Positions 1-6,814 of a stretch of DNA of 64,000 nucleotides are shown here, piece by piece. The notes below the pieces were generated by a model. It was not told the origin of the DNA and did not search any database. It saw only the letters and a program-made list of their open reading frames with translations. Origin of the DNA: Sphingomonas sp. SORGH_AS_0950. GTDB taxonomy: Bacteria > Pseudomonadota > Alphaproteobacteria > Sphingomonadales > Sphingomonadaceae. The position numbers and the translations under genes were made by a program. The stretch lies in contig NZ_JAUTAE010000001.1 of NCBI RefSeq assembly GCF_030818415.1, positions 2,754,001 to 2,818,000 on the forward strand, read 5' to 3'. Numbering within the stretch: the first letter of the stretch is position 1; the number at the start of each line of letters is the position of its first letter.

Positions 1-292
1 AGCGACGCTTGTCGTACCTGACCGGCTCGTTGCGTGATCGCCGGCCCGGGATGCAGGGCTGGATGCCCTTGGCCTGGAGGGCGTCGCGGAACCAGTCGGC
101 GTCGTAGCCGCGGTCCCCGAGCAGCCACTGCGCTTTTGGCAGTTCGTCCAGCAGCGCTGCCGCGCCGGTGTAGTCGCTGACTTGGCCGGCGGTCATGAAG
201 AAGCTCAAGGGGCGGCCGTTCGCATCGGCAACGGCATGGAGCTTGGTGTTCATGCCGCCTTTGGTCCGACCGATCAGGCGGCCGAGATCCCC
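1..292 (-). CDS. IS5-family transposase, C-terminal part (orfB frame), cut by window edge
   Basis: Read in the -1 frame relative to the upstream part, this stretch encodes GRLIGRTKGGMNTKLHAV, then a region on target and substrate binding (FFMTAGQVSDYTGAAALLDEL), and the second catalytic aspartate in LLGDRGYDADWFRD. The third catalytic residue, a glutamate, would lie beyond position 1. There is no independent start with a ribosome binding site near the frame junction, so the protein is probably made only as a fusion. The last codon in view encodes part of the KRR stretch that normally precedes the catalytic glutamate region. Confidence 0.75.
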
Positions 293-621
293 TTTTTAAC
301 CCGCAAGCTCGATGCCGTGCGGTGCGCCTTCAGGTAGGTCGCGTCGATCATCACGGTCTTGGGCTCGGCATCGCCCGCAGCTAACCCCTCCATCATGCGC
401 GTGAACACGCCTCGCTCGCCCCAGCGCTTCCACCGGTTATACAGCGTCTTGTGCGGGCCGTAGGCGCTGGGCGCATCTCGCCAGCGCAGCCCGTTCTTGT
501 TGACGAACACGATGCCGCTCAGCACCCGCCGGTCGTCCACCCTCGGCTTGCCGTGGCTCTTGGGAAAGAACGGCTGCAGGCGCTCCATCTGCTCGTCCGT
601 CAGCCAAAACAGGTCGCTCAT
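274..621 (-). CDS. IS5-family transposase, N-terminal part (orfA)
   Basis: This ORF encodes the first 115 residues of the transposase. It starts MSDLFWLTDEQMERL, has the helix-turn-helix-like N-terminal region, the RWRDAP and RWKRWGERG motifs, and the first catalytic aspartate in VMIDATYLKAHR. A good ribosome binding site (AAGGAG) lies just upstream of the ATG at 621. The reading frame ends soon after the sequence VKKG. The remaining conserved transposase region continues in the -1 frame from about 292, directly after an AAAAAGGGG run. Fusion by programmed frameshifting is usual for this family. Alternatively the copy is simply frameshifted and dead. Confidence 0.85.
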   Translation of the reverse strand: MSDLFWLTDEQMERLQPFFPKSHGKPRVDDRRVLSGIVFVNKNGLRWRDAPSAYGPHKTLYNRWKRWGERGVFTRMMEGLAAGDAEPKTVMIDATYLKAHRTASSLRVKKGISAA

Positions 622-682
622 CCCGGTCTCCTTGCGGAAGCCTGAATCAGATCGCGACGCTCACATCAATGGGTCCTGACCC

Positions 683-745
683 TAACCCTCTCCCCTGTCC
701 AGGGGAGAGGGGAAGAAGACGCAATCCTGACTGTCGATCCGACCT
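683..745. repeat. Family B intergenic repeat, end fragment beside the IS
   Basis: The core is a perfect hairpin, CCCCTCTCCCCTG and CAGGGGAGAGGGG as imperfect arms around TC. From the TAA at 683 onward it matches the right end and flank of the composite repeat at 38775-38990 (match from 38954). The rest of the element, expected to the left, is displaced by the insertion sequence and not visible. Confidence 0.75.
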
Positions 746-780
746 GGCCCATGCCCCTACGCACGCCCAACCAAACGTCG

Positions 781-808
781 AAAACCCGCCGCTCCGGGGA
801 GCGGCGGG
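781..808 (-). terminator. Rho-independent terminator of rpmB
   Basis: Read on the minus strand, a perfect ten-base stem (CCCGCCGCTC with GAGCGGCGGG) around a four-base loop is followed by TTTT. It lies 31 bases after the rpmB stop codon and is correctly oriented to end that transcript. Confidence 0.85.
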
Positions 809-838
809 CTTCGAAACCTCGGCAGTCGCGTCGCGAAA

Positions 839-1147
839 TTACGCGGCGGCGGCTTCGGTCTGGGTCGAGGCCAGCTTCTTCACGACGTCGCGCTTCAGGC
901 GACGGGCGCGCAGGCTGAGCTGGTCGTCCGAGGTCTTGACGAGCCAGTTGTCGAGGCCGCCATTGTGCTCGACCGAACGCAGGCCGTGGGTCGAAACGCG
1001 AAGACGGACGCTCTTTTCCAGCGCGTCGGAAATCAGCGTGACGTTCTGCAGGTTCGGCAGGAACGTACGCTTGGTCTTGTTGTTGGCGTGGGAAACGTTG
1101 TTACCCACCTGCCGGCCCTTGCCGGTCAGCTCGCAAATGCGCGACAT
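839..1147 (-). CDS. rpmB: 50S ribosomal protein L28
   Basis: L28 is a structural protein of the large ribosomal subunit. The 102-residue product begins [11 protein letters not shown] and contains the family signature [15 protein letters not shown], followed by the [13 protein letters not shown] region. Length agrees with alphaproteobacterial L28. An in-frame ATG lies eight codons upstream, but the start at 1147 is chosen because it yields the conserved N terminus and has AGGATAAC just before it. The gene stands alone on its strand and ends in a strong hairpin terminator. Confidence 0.97.
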   Translation of the reverse strand: MSRICELTGKGRQVGNNVSHANNKTKRTFLPNLQNVTLISDALEKSVRLRVSTHGLRSVEHNGGLDNWLVKTSDDQLSLRARRLKRDVVKKLASTQTEAAAA

Positions 1148-1297
1148 GATCGTTATCCTGGTTTCAGGCAATGCCCGGAAAGGCCGCGCGGATAACCCGT
1201 ACCGGCGTCCGCGTCAACCGATTCCCCATCGGGGCCCGTGCAACCGGCCCGGTGAACGGGGCGTTGTTACGGCAACGAACCTGATGGAGCCAGACCC

Positions 1298-1510
1298 ATG
1301 CGCGCCTTTCTCGTCCTTATCGGCATCGTCCTCCTGCTGGTCGCCGGGGCCATGGCGATGGGCTGGGTCAATATCGACCAGACCCGTCCGGCGGTGGTGC
1401 AGGCCCCCGCCTTCCGCGCCGAGGGGCCCAAGGTCTCGGTCGGCACCGAGACCAAGACCGTCGAGGTGCCCACGGTGAAGGTCGAAAAGCCCGCCGACAA
1501 CGCGCAATAA
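1298..1510 (+). CDS. Small single-pass membrane protein of unknown function
   Basis: The 70-residue product has one hydrophobic segment at about residues 4-21 (LVLIGIVLLLVAGAMAMG) and a soluble tail rich in Pro, Val and Lys, so it is probably an inner-membrane anchored protein with a short periplasmic or cytoplasmic tail. A TGGAG ribosome binding site precedes the ATG. It lies 60 bases upstream of tadA on the same strand and may share its transcript. I do not recognise a named family. It is retained because the frame, start signal and hydrophobic profile are coherent. Confidence 0.6.
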   Translation: MRAFLVLIGIVLLLVAGAMAMGWVNIDQTRPAVVQAPAFRAEGPKVSVGTETKTVEVPTVKVEKPADNAQ

Positions 1511-1570
1511 GCCATAAGGGGCAGGGGCACCGCTCTTGCCCCTGTTCGCCGCGCGCGGCAGGGAGGGGGC

Positions 1571-2020
1571 ATGTTTCCGCTCCCCGCCCCGATGCGTGCC
1601 GCGCTCGACGCCGCTGCCCAGGCGGGGCAGGCCGGAGAGGTGCCGGTCGGCGCGGTGGTGATTCGCGATGGCGTGATCCTGGCCACGGGGGCCAACGCGC
1701 CGCGCCGCCTGCACGACCCCACCGCCCATGCCGAGATCCAGGCGATTCGCGCGGCGGCCGCGACACTAGGCCGCGACCGGCTGGAGGATTGCGACCTCTG
1801 GGTCACGCTGGAGCCCTGCGCGATGTGCGCGGGGGCCATCGCCCATGCGCGGATCGCGCGACTCTATTATGCGGCCAGCGATCCCAAGGGCGGGGCGGTC
1901 GAGCACGGCCCCCGCTTCTTCGCGCAGCCGACCTGCCACCACCGGCCGGACATCTATGCCGGGATCGGCGAGGGGGAGGCGGCGGGCCTGTTGCGCGATT
2001 TCTTCGCGGTCCGGCGATAA
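1571..2020 (+). CDS. tadA: tRNA-specific adenosine deaminase
   Basis: TadA converts the wobble adenosine of tRNA-Arg(ACG) to inosine in the cytoplasm. The 149-residue protein has the cytidine/deoxycytidylate-deaminase fold with zinc ligand His53 and proton-shuttle Glu55 (HAE), and zinc ligands Cys83 and Cys86 in EPCAMC. The ...AHARIARLYYAASDPKGGA segment is typical of TadA rather than of cytosine deaminases. Length is usual for the family. The next gene begins 15 bases downstream, suggesting a two-gene unit. Other nucleoside deaminases share the fold, but TadA is the best fit. Confidence 0.9.
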   Translation: MFPLPAPMRAALDAAAQAGQAGEVPVGAVVIRDGVILATGANAPRRLHDPTAHAEIQAIRAAAATLGRDRLEDCDLWVTLEPCAMCAGAIAHARIARLYYAASDPKGGAVEHGPRFFAQPTCHHRPDIYAGIGEGEAAGLLRDFFAVRR

Positions 2021-2035
2021 GGCAGGCGACAGACG

Positions 2036-2512
2036 ATGTCGGCGACTCATCAGATCGTCATCAACCCGGACGCCTTTCTCGAAACCGATCATGGGCGAGT
2101 TTGGACGGCCGAGCGGAACGAAGCCGCCTGGGCCTGGTGCTATGCGGCCTTGGAACAGGCGCTGTCCCGCCTTCCCCGGCCCGGGCGGGTCATTCTGGTC
2201 TGCGGTATCCAGGGTTCGGGCAAGACCTGTTGGATTGCCTCTCAACCTGTCTGCCCGGCAACCGTCTATTTCGATGCGGCGTTACCCGGCATTCGGCACC
2301 GGGCGAGGATCGTCGCCATCGCCAAGCAGGCCGACATGCCGATCGAGGCAGTGTGGATCGATACCCCGGTCGCCATCGCCCTGTCACGCAACGCATGCCG
2401 CCCCGCCGATCAGATCGTGCCGGAAGCCGCCATCCTGTCCGTTGCCGGGCAATTCGAGCCACCATCGCTTGCCGAAGGATTCATACGCATCCATGTCCAT
2501 AAGGGCGGATGA
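2036..2512 (+). CDS. Small P-loop ATPase/kinase-like protein
   Basis: The 158-residue protein carries a Walker A motif at about residues 57-64 (GIQGSGKT) preceded by a hydrophobic strand (RVILVC). A later VWIDTP segment at about 105-110 resembles the second strand region of AAA_33-type and zeta-like small kinases. Substrate is unknown; nucleotide, RNA-end or polypeptide kinase functions are all possible. It follows tadA closely on the same strand. A bidirectional-looking hairpin lies just after it, before the convergent OmpA-like gene. Confidence 0.65.
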   Translation: MSATHQIVINPDAFLETDHGRVWTAERNEAAWAWCYAALEQALSRLPRPGRVILVCGIQGSGKTCWIASQPVCPATVYFDAALPGIRHRARIVAIAKQADMPIEAVWIDTPVAIALSRNACRPADQIVPEAAILSVAGQFEPPSLAEGFIRIHVHKGG

Positions 2513-2530
2513 TGCGCTTCCGGACAAAGC

Positions 2531-2565
2531 AAAAAGGCCCGGACGGTATCCCGTCCGAGCCCTTT
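2531..2565. terminator. Hairpin terminator between convergent genes
   Basis: A stem formed by GGCCCGGACGG and CCGTCCGAGCC (one mismatch) is flanked by AAAAA on the left and TTT on the right. It can therefore terminate transcription from both sides: the P-loop gene on the plus strand and the OmpA-like gene on the minus strand. Confidence 0.7.
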
Positions 2566-2590
2566 GCCATGGTCGCGAATCACGATTCGA

Positions 2591-3268
2591 TCAGCGCAGG
2601 TCGCCCTCGCGGATCGGCACGATCTTGATCTCGACGCGGCGATTGGCGGCGCGGCCTTCCTCGGTGTCGTTCGAGGCGATCGGCTGCGACTTGCCGAAGC
2701 CGCGCGTGCCGATGCGGGCGGGCTGCACCCCGCGCGAGGCGAGATAATCCGCGACCGAGACCGCGCGCTGTTCAGACAGGCGCTGGTTGTACGCATCGCT
2801 GCCGGTCGAATCGGTGTGGCCGTACACGTCGATATAGGTCTGCTTATACTGAGACAGGATGTCGGCGACCTGATCCAGCGTCTGGCGGAACTGCGGCTGC
2901 ACCTGCGACGAGTTATAGGCGAAGGTGATGCCCGAGGGCAGGTTCAGCAGCAGGTCGTCGCCCTGGCGCACCACCTGCACGTCGGTGCCCGCGGTCCGCG
3001 CGCGCAGGTCGCGCTCCTGCTTGTCCATATAGGCGCCGATCCCGGCCCCGGCGAGGCCGCCGATGCCGGCGCCCAGGATCTTCTCGGTCCGGTCGCGCCG
3101 ACCGCCGACCAGGTCGCCAAGCAGATAGCCGCCGACCGCGCCGCCGATGCCGCCGATCGCGGCCTTGGACAGGCGCTGCTGTCCGGTTTCGGGATCGGTC
3201 GTGCAGGCCGAGGTGGCGAGCACCGCCGACATTGCGGCCATGGACAGGAACTTAGCGGACGTCTTCAT
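2591..3268 (-). CDS. OmpA-family protein with glycine-zipper region, probable lipoprotein
   Basis: The 225-residue product has an N-terminal export signal ending in SAC at about residue 22, a possible lipobox although the -3 position is a Thr. It then has a glycine-zipper-like region (AAIGGIGGAVGGYLLGDLVGG, then GAGIGGLAGAGIGAYMD) and a C-terminal OmpA/Pal peptidoglycan-binding domain from about 105 onward. That domain contains GHTDSTGSDAYNQRLSEQRA and NRRVEI, the Asp and Arg that contact diaminopimelate. The role is to tie the outer membrane to peptidoglycan. The start at 3268 is preferred over 3274 because AAGGG then lies 8 bases upstream. Confidence 0.85.
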   Translation of the reverse strand: MKTSAKFLSMAAMSAVLATSACTTDPETGQQRLSKAAIGGIGGAVGGYLLGDLVGGRRDRTEKILGAGIGGLAGAGIGAYMDKQERDLRARTAGTDVQVVRQGDDLLLNLPSGITFAYNSSQVQPQFRQTLDQVADILSQYKQTYIDVYGHTDSTGSDAYNQRLSEQRAVSVADYLASRGVQPARIGTRGFGKSQPIASNDTEEGRAANRRVEIKIVPIREGDLR

Positions 3269-3409
3269 GCGCATAACCCTTGTTAGATTGTCGCGTCTCA
3301 CTCCCGGAAACGCGAACCCGGTGGCGCTTGTTCCGCAAGCGATCTGAACGGAACATGACGACGGGAGTTGTCGAAGGCCCTCCCGTCCCGCTATGAGCAC
3401 CCTGTACCG

Positions 3410-4711
3410 ATGGCACCGCTGCCCCCCTTTCCGTGGATCGACGTCCTCATCATCCTCGCGCTTGTCGCGTTGAACGGGGCGTTCGCGATGAGCGAGCTGG
3501 CGATCGTGTCGTCGCGCCGCGCCCGGCTGGAGGCGATGGCGCGCAGCGGCCGCAAGGGCGCGCAGGCCGCGCTGACGCTGGCCGCCGATCCGGGCAAGTT
3601 CCTGTCGACGGTGCAGATCGGCATCACCCTGACCGGCATCATCGCGGGCGCCTATTCGGGTGCCAGCCTGGGCACGCCGACCGCCGCGCGGCTGGAGACG
3701 CTGGGCATCGCGCCCTCGACCGCCGCGACGCTGGGCTTCGCGCTGGTGATCGGGCTGACCACCTATGCCTCGCTGATCCTAGGCGAGCTGGTGCCCAAGC
3801 AGTTTGCGCTGCGCAAGCCCGAGCCGATCGCCGCCTTCGTCGCGGTGCCGATGCGCTGGCTGGCGGTCGGCACCGCGCCGATCGTCTGGATCCTCGATTC
3901 GACCAGCGGGGTGATCTTCAAGCTGCTGGGCCTGAACCGCGACAATGAGGATCAGGTGACCGCCGAGGAGCTGCACCTGATCGTCGCCGAGGCGTCCAAG
4001 TCGGGCGTGATCGAGGAGCATGAACGCTCGATCATCTCGGGCGTGGTGCGGCTGGCCGACCGGCCGGTGCGCGAGGTGATGACGCCGCGTACCGAGATCG
4101 ACTGGCTGGACTGCACGCTGGACGATGCCGCGATCCGCGCCAAGCTGCTCGAAAGCCCGCGCACCCGCCTGCCGGTGGGGGAGGGCTCGATCGACGCGGT
4201 GGTCGGGGTGGTGCAGGCGCGCGATATCGCCATGGCGCTGTTCCGGGGCGAGCCGCTCGACCTCAAGCAGCTGATGCGCAAGGCCCCCGTCGTCATCGAC
4301 CGGATCGACGCGATGGACGTGCTGCTGGCGCTGCGCCAGGCCGAGGTGCCGATGGCGCTGATCCATGACGAGTACGGCCATTTCGAAGGGATCGTGACCC
4401 CGGCCGACCTGCTGGCGGCGATCGCGGGCGAGTTCGCCTCGGACGCCGATCCGGGCGAGGCCCCCTCGGTGGTCGAGCGCGATGACGGCTCGCTGCTGGT
4501 CGCAGGCACCATGGCGGCGGACGCGCTGGCCGACCGGCTGGGCATCGACCTGCCCGACGACCGCGACTATGCGACCGTGGCGGGCCTGGCGCTGGCGGTG
4601 TTCCGCCACCTGCCGACCGAGGGCGAGAGCTTCGTCGAGCAGGGCTGGCGCTTCGAGGTCGTGGACCTGGACGGACGGCGGATCGACAAGCTTCTGGTCA
4701 GCGAAGCGTAG
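3410..4711 (+). CDS. HlyC/CorC (CNNM-DUF21) family membrane protein
   Basis: The protein has a DUF21 transmembrane domain over roughly residues 8-190, beginning FPWIDVLIILALVALNGAFAMSE. A pair of CBS domains follows (REVMTPRTEIDWLD and onward), then a C-terminal CorC_HlyC FAD-like domain (DDGSLLVAGTM to the end). Proteins of this family are implicated in Mg or Co ion homeostasis; some were named hemolysins without firm evidence. The start is uncertain. The frame opens with TTG at 3368 beside a GGGAG, while ATG at 3410 gives the usual length (433 residues). The gene is divergent from the OmpA-like gene. Confidence 0.85.
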   Translation: MAPLPPFPWIDVLIILALVALNGAFAMSELAIVSSRRARLEAMARSGRKGAQAALTLAADPGKFLSTVQIGITLTGIIAGAYSGASLGTPTAARLETLGIAPSTAATLGFALVIGLTTYASLILGELVPKQFALRKPEPIAAFVAVPMRWLAVGTAPIVWILDSTSGVIFKLLGLNRDNEDQVTAEELHLIVAEASKSGVIEEHERSIISGVVRLADRPVREVMTPRTEIDWLDCTLDDAAIRAKLLESPRTRLPVGEGSIDAVVGVVQARDIAMALFRGEPLDLKQLMRKAPVVIDRIDAMDVLLALRQAEVPMALIHDEYGHFEGIVTPADLLAAIAGEFASDADPGEAPSVVERDDGSLLVAGTMAADALADRLGIDLPDDRDYATVAGLALAVFRHLPTEGESFVEQGWRFEVVDLDGRRIDKLLVSEA

Positions 4712-4756
4712 CAGACCGATAGCCCGCTGCGGCGGCCCCGCGACGCGAAGACGCGC

Positions 4757-5146
4757 CTATCCGGCCCAGCGGAACCGGACCAGCGCCATGACGAGCGCAA
4801 ACACATACGCATAGCCGAAGCGGTCCAGGCGGATCAGGGACAGGCCCTTGCGCCGCCGAAGGCTGCCGATCACCGCCATGACGCCGCCCGCGACGAACGG
4901 CGTCACGATCACATTGATCCGGCGCCAGTCCGGGTTGGTGATGGGCGAGGATGGGAACAGCAACAGGCTCAGTCCGCCTGCCGCCAGGCCCCAAAGGGTG
5001 AAGCCGATGGTGGCAATGACCGGGTTCTTCGGCTTGGTGAAGGTTTCGCCCATGCTGTGTAACCCGATCTCCGCAGCCGTCTCGATCAGCAGCTGGATCA
5101 GGATTTCGCCGCCATATTGAATCAGGATCTCGAACAGGAATTCCAT
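4757..5146 (-). CDS. Predicted small integral membrane protein
   Basis: The 129-residue product has three hydrophobic stretches (about residues 45-65, 74-95 and 108-124) and an N-terminal amphipathic segment, so it is probably an inner-membrane protein. The ATG at 5146 is chosen because GGGGGGAACGGC lies directly before it. An upstream in-frame ATG at 5194 lacks such a signal. It converges with the CorC-like gene. I do not recognise a functional family. Confidence 0.65.
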   Translation of the reverse strand: MEFLFEILIQYGGEILIQLLIETAAEIGLHSMGETFTKPKNPVIATIGFTLWGLAAGGLSLLLFPSSPITNPDWRRINVIVTPFVAGGVMAVIGSLRRRKGLSLIRLDRFGYAYVFALVMALVRFRWAG

Positions 5147-5213
5147 GCCGTTCCCCCCACCCGTCTTGACCGAAAGGTCACGGCCGATCGACATTCAGTA
5201 TTGCTTCTTCTTG

Positions 5214-5422
5214 CCCTCTCCCCTGGACAGGGGAGAGGGTTAGCGAAGCTTGCCAGCCCGCTGGCTAGCGTAGCTTGGGTGAGGGGTTGAGCGAGCCCCG
5301 AAGGCTCGCGCGCTCGCGGAGCGAGCGCCCACCCCTCACCCAGCTCCGACTAGGCCTTTGCTCTCGCAAAGACCAAGTCTGCGCAACCCTCTCCCCTCTG
5401 CGAGGGGCGAGGGAAGGAAAGG
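5214..5422. repeat. Composite palindromic intergenic repeat, family B (copy 1)
   Basis: This element fills nearly the whole 321-base gap between two minus-strand genes. It starts with a CCCTCTCCCCTG hairpin, passes through several internal hairpins (AGCGAGCC with GGCTCGC, CGCTCGCGGAGCGAGCG, CTTTGCTCTCGCAAAG) and ends in a second CCCTCTCCCCTCTGCGAGGG hairpin. An inverted copy, about 90 percent identical by eye, lies at 38775-38990. No convincing gene is present in the gap; the ORFs across it read through repeat sequence. Confidence 0.85.
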
Positions 5423-5467
5423 CATCGCGGAATGGCGATCCGCCATGGGCGGGATCGATGGCGGGAC

Positions 5468-6028
5468 TCAACCTTCCAACCGAATATCCCCGGACGCCAC
5501 CACGCGCGCGATCAGCGGCAGGATATGGTCGACCGCAAAGGCGTGGAGTTCGCTCGACTGCGACGCGCAGGCATCTTCGGCGATGACCACGTCATAGGAC
5601 AGTTCCCACGCCGACCGCGCGGTCGATTCCACGCCCATATTGGTCGAGATGCCCGCGATCACCACCGTCCGTACCCCGCGTCGCCGCAGTTGCAGGTCCA
5701 GGTCGGTGCCGGTGAAAGCGCCCCAGTGATGCTTGAGCACGACGATGTCGCCGGGCTCGGCCAGGCCGGGGACCAGTTCGCTGAAGTCGGGCGGGGTGCC
5801 CTCGGGCGGCAGGCTGGGGCGGTCGACCGTCTGGCTGGGCATCGTCTCGGGCGTGAAGCCGACATGGACCAGCACGACCGGCGCACCCGCCGCGCGGAAG
5901 CGGGCGGCGAGCGTCTTGGCGGTGCCCACGACCTCGTCGCCTGAGCGGGGGCCACCGGCGCGCGGGACGATGCCCCGTTGCAGGTCGATGAGGATGAGCG
6001 CGGTGGTGGCGGGATCGAGTGTCGTCAT
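5468..6028 (-). CDS. Isochorismatase-like hydrolase lacking the catalytic cysteine
   Basis: The 186-residue protein has the alpha/beta fold of the isochorismatase superfamily, starting TALILIDLQRG with the conserved Asp15, and Lys99 in VVLKHHWGAF with the TGTDLD motif after it. In amide-hydrolysing members (nicotinamidase, YcaC-like) a nucleophilic Cys sits in a TNxCVEST motif. Here the motif reads STNMGVEST, with Gly132 in place of Cys. Members with Gly there include isochorismate-cleaving enzymes of the EntB/PhzD type. The substrate is not predictable. No siderophore or NAD genes are adjacent. Confidence 0.85.
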   Translation of the reverse strand: MTTLDPATTALILIDLQRGIVPRAGGPRSGDEVVGTAKTLAARFRAAGAPVVLVHVGFTPETMPSQTVDRPSLPPEGTPPDFSELVPGLAEPGDIVVLKHHWGAFTGTDLDLQLRRRGVRTVVIAGISTNMGVESTARSAWELSYDVVIAEDACASQSSELHAFAVDHILPLIARVVASGDIRLEG

Positions 6029-6062
6029 CGCACCTCAACCGACCGGCAAAGCCCCCGTTCCG

Positions 6063-6764
6063 TCAGAGCCTGCCGAACACCGCCTCGAAGCCCGCACGGT
6101 CGCCCGCCGCCAGCAGTCGCGCCTGTTCCAGCCAGCGGTCGCGCGCCATCCGGCCCGAAAACGGTCCCAGTTGCGCGTCGAGCGACTGGGCCTGCGCCTC
6201 GCTCAGCCCCGCCATGTCGCCGACCGTGGTGATGCCATGTTCGGCCAGCTTCTGGGTCAGCTTCGGCCCCAGGCCCTTGAGCAGCGTGATCGGCTGATCC
6301 TCGGGCCGCGCGGCCTGGGCGGGAGCAGGTTGCGGAGCAGCTTCGGCGGCGGGGCTGGCGGCCAGCGGGGCGGCCGCGGCGACCGGCTCGGCGTTCAGCG
6401 GCTCGTCCGCCACCGGCGATTCCTCGGGTGCCGCAGGGGCGGGCATGACCGGGGGTGGCGGCGGGGCGGCCGGAGCCGGAGCGGGTGCAGGCGCTGGTGC
6501 GGGCTCCGGAACGGGCCGGGGCTGCGTCAGCTCGGCCTCGCGGATCGGGGCGCTGTCGGGCTGGCGGAGCGCGACGCCCGCTTCCTCGGCATTGTCCTCG
6601 ACCTGGCGGGTGGCCTTGTTCCGGCGATGCTTGAGCCGCATCCCGATCAGGATGACCGCGATCGCCGCCACCGCGACCAGCGCGATCAGGGCGAAATGGA
6701 TGGTGGTGATGGTCGCCACGCCATCGGGGATCAGGCTTTGCGCCGTCGCAGAAGTCTCGTTCAT
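6063..6764 (-). CDS. Membrane-anchored helix-hairpin-helix protein
   Basis: The 233-residue protein has a short N-terminal tail, one membrane segment at about residues 20-42 (TIHFALIALVAVAAIAVILI), and a basic stop-transfer (RLKHRRNK). A long Ala/Pro-rich linker spans about residues 75-155. The C-terminal domain (about 165-233) contains LLKGLGPKLTQKLAEHGI, a helix-hairpin-helix of the type found in DNA-binding and RNA polymerase alpha-like or ribosomal L21-like folds. Such proteins are common in sphingomonads but without an assigned role. It lies 50 bases after purD on the same strand. Confidence 0.7.
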   Translation of the reverse strand: MNETSATAQSLIPDGVATITTIHFALIALVAVAAIAVILIGMRLKHRRNKATRQVEDNAEEAGVALRQPDSAPIREAELTQPRPVPEPAPAPAPAPAPAAPPPPPVMPAPAAPEESPVADEPLNAEPVAAAAPLAASPAAEAAPQPAPAQAARPEDQPITLLKGLGPKLTQKLAEHGITTVGDMAGLSEAQAQSLDAQLGPFSGRMARDRWLEQARLLAAGDRAGFEAVFGRL

Positions 6765-6814
6765 GGCCTTACCCTATTGTCCCATCGCCGCGATCGCGAG
6801 CCCAATCGTCAGGC

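Larger units (their letters stand above)
1..682 (-). mobile_element. IS5-family (IS427-like) insertion sequence, partial
   Basis: This is the promoter-proximal end of an insertion sequence that runs off the left edge of the window. It carries a DDE transposase split over two minus-strand frames. The right end is placed at 682: the outermost bases, read inward, are GGGTCAGGACCC, and the next bases (TAA at 683-685, then CCCTCTCCCC) match an uninterrupted relative of the target repeat from 38954 onward over 37 bases. TAA is therefore the likely target duplication, which fits the short TNA-type duplications of IS427-like elements. The left inverted repeat and the second target copy are out of view. 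Family assignment comes from transposase motifs; the boundary is inferred. Confidence 0.8.

Noticed and set aside
669..1478. 269-codon plus-strand frame from the IS end through rpmB
   Set aside because: It crosses a repeat, a terminator and rpmB antisense, and has no conserved features.
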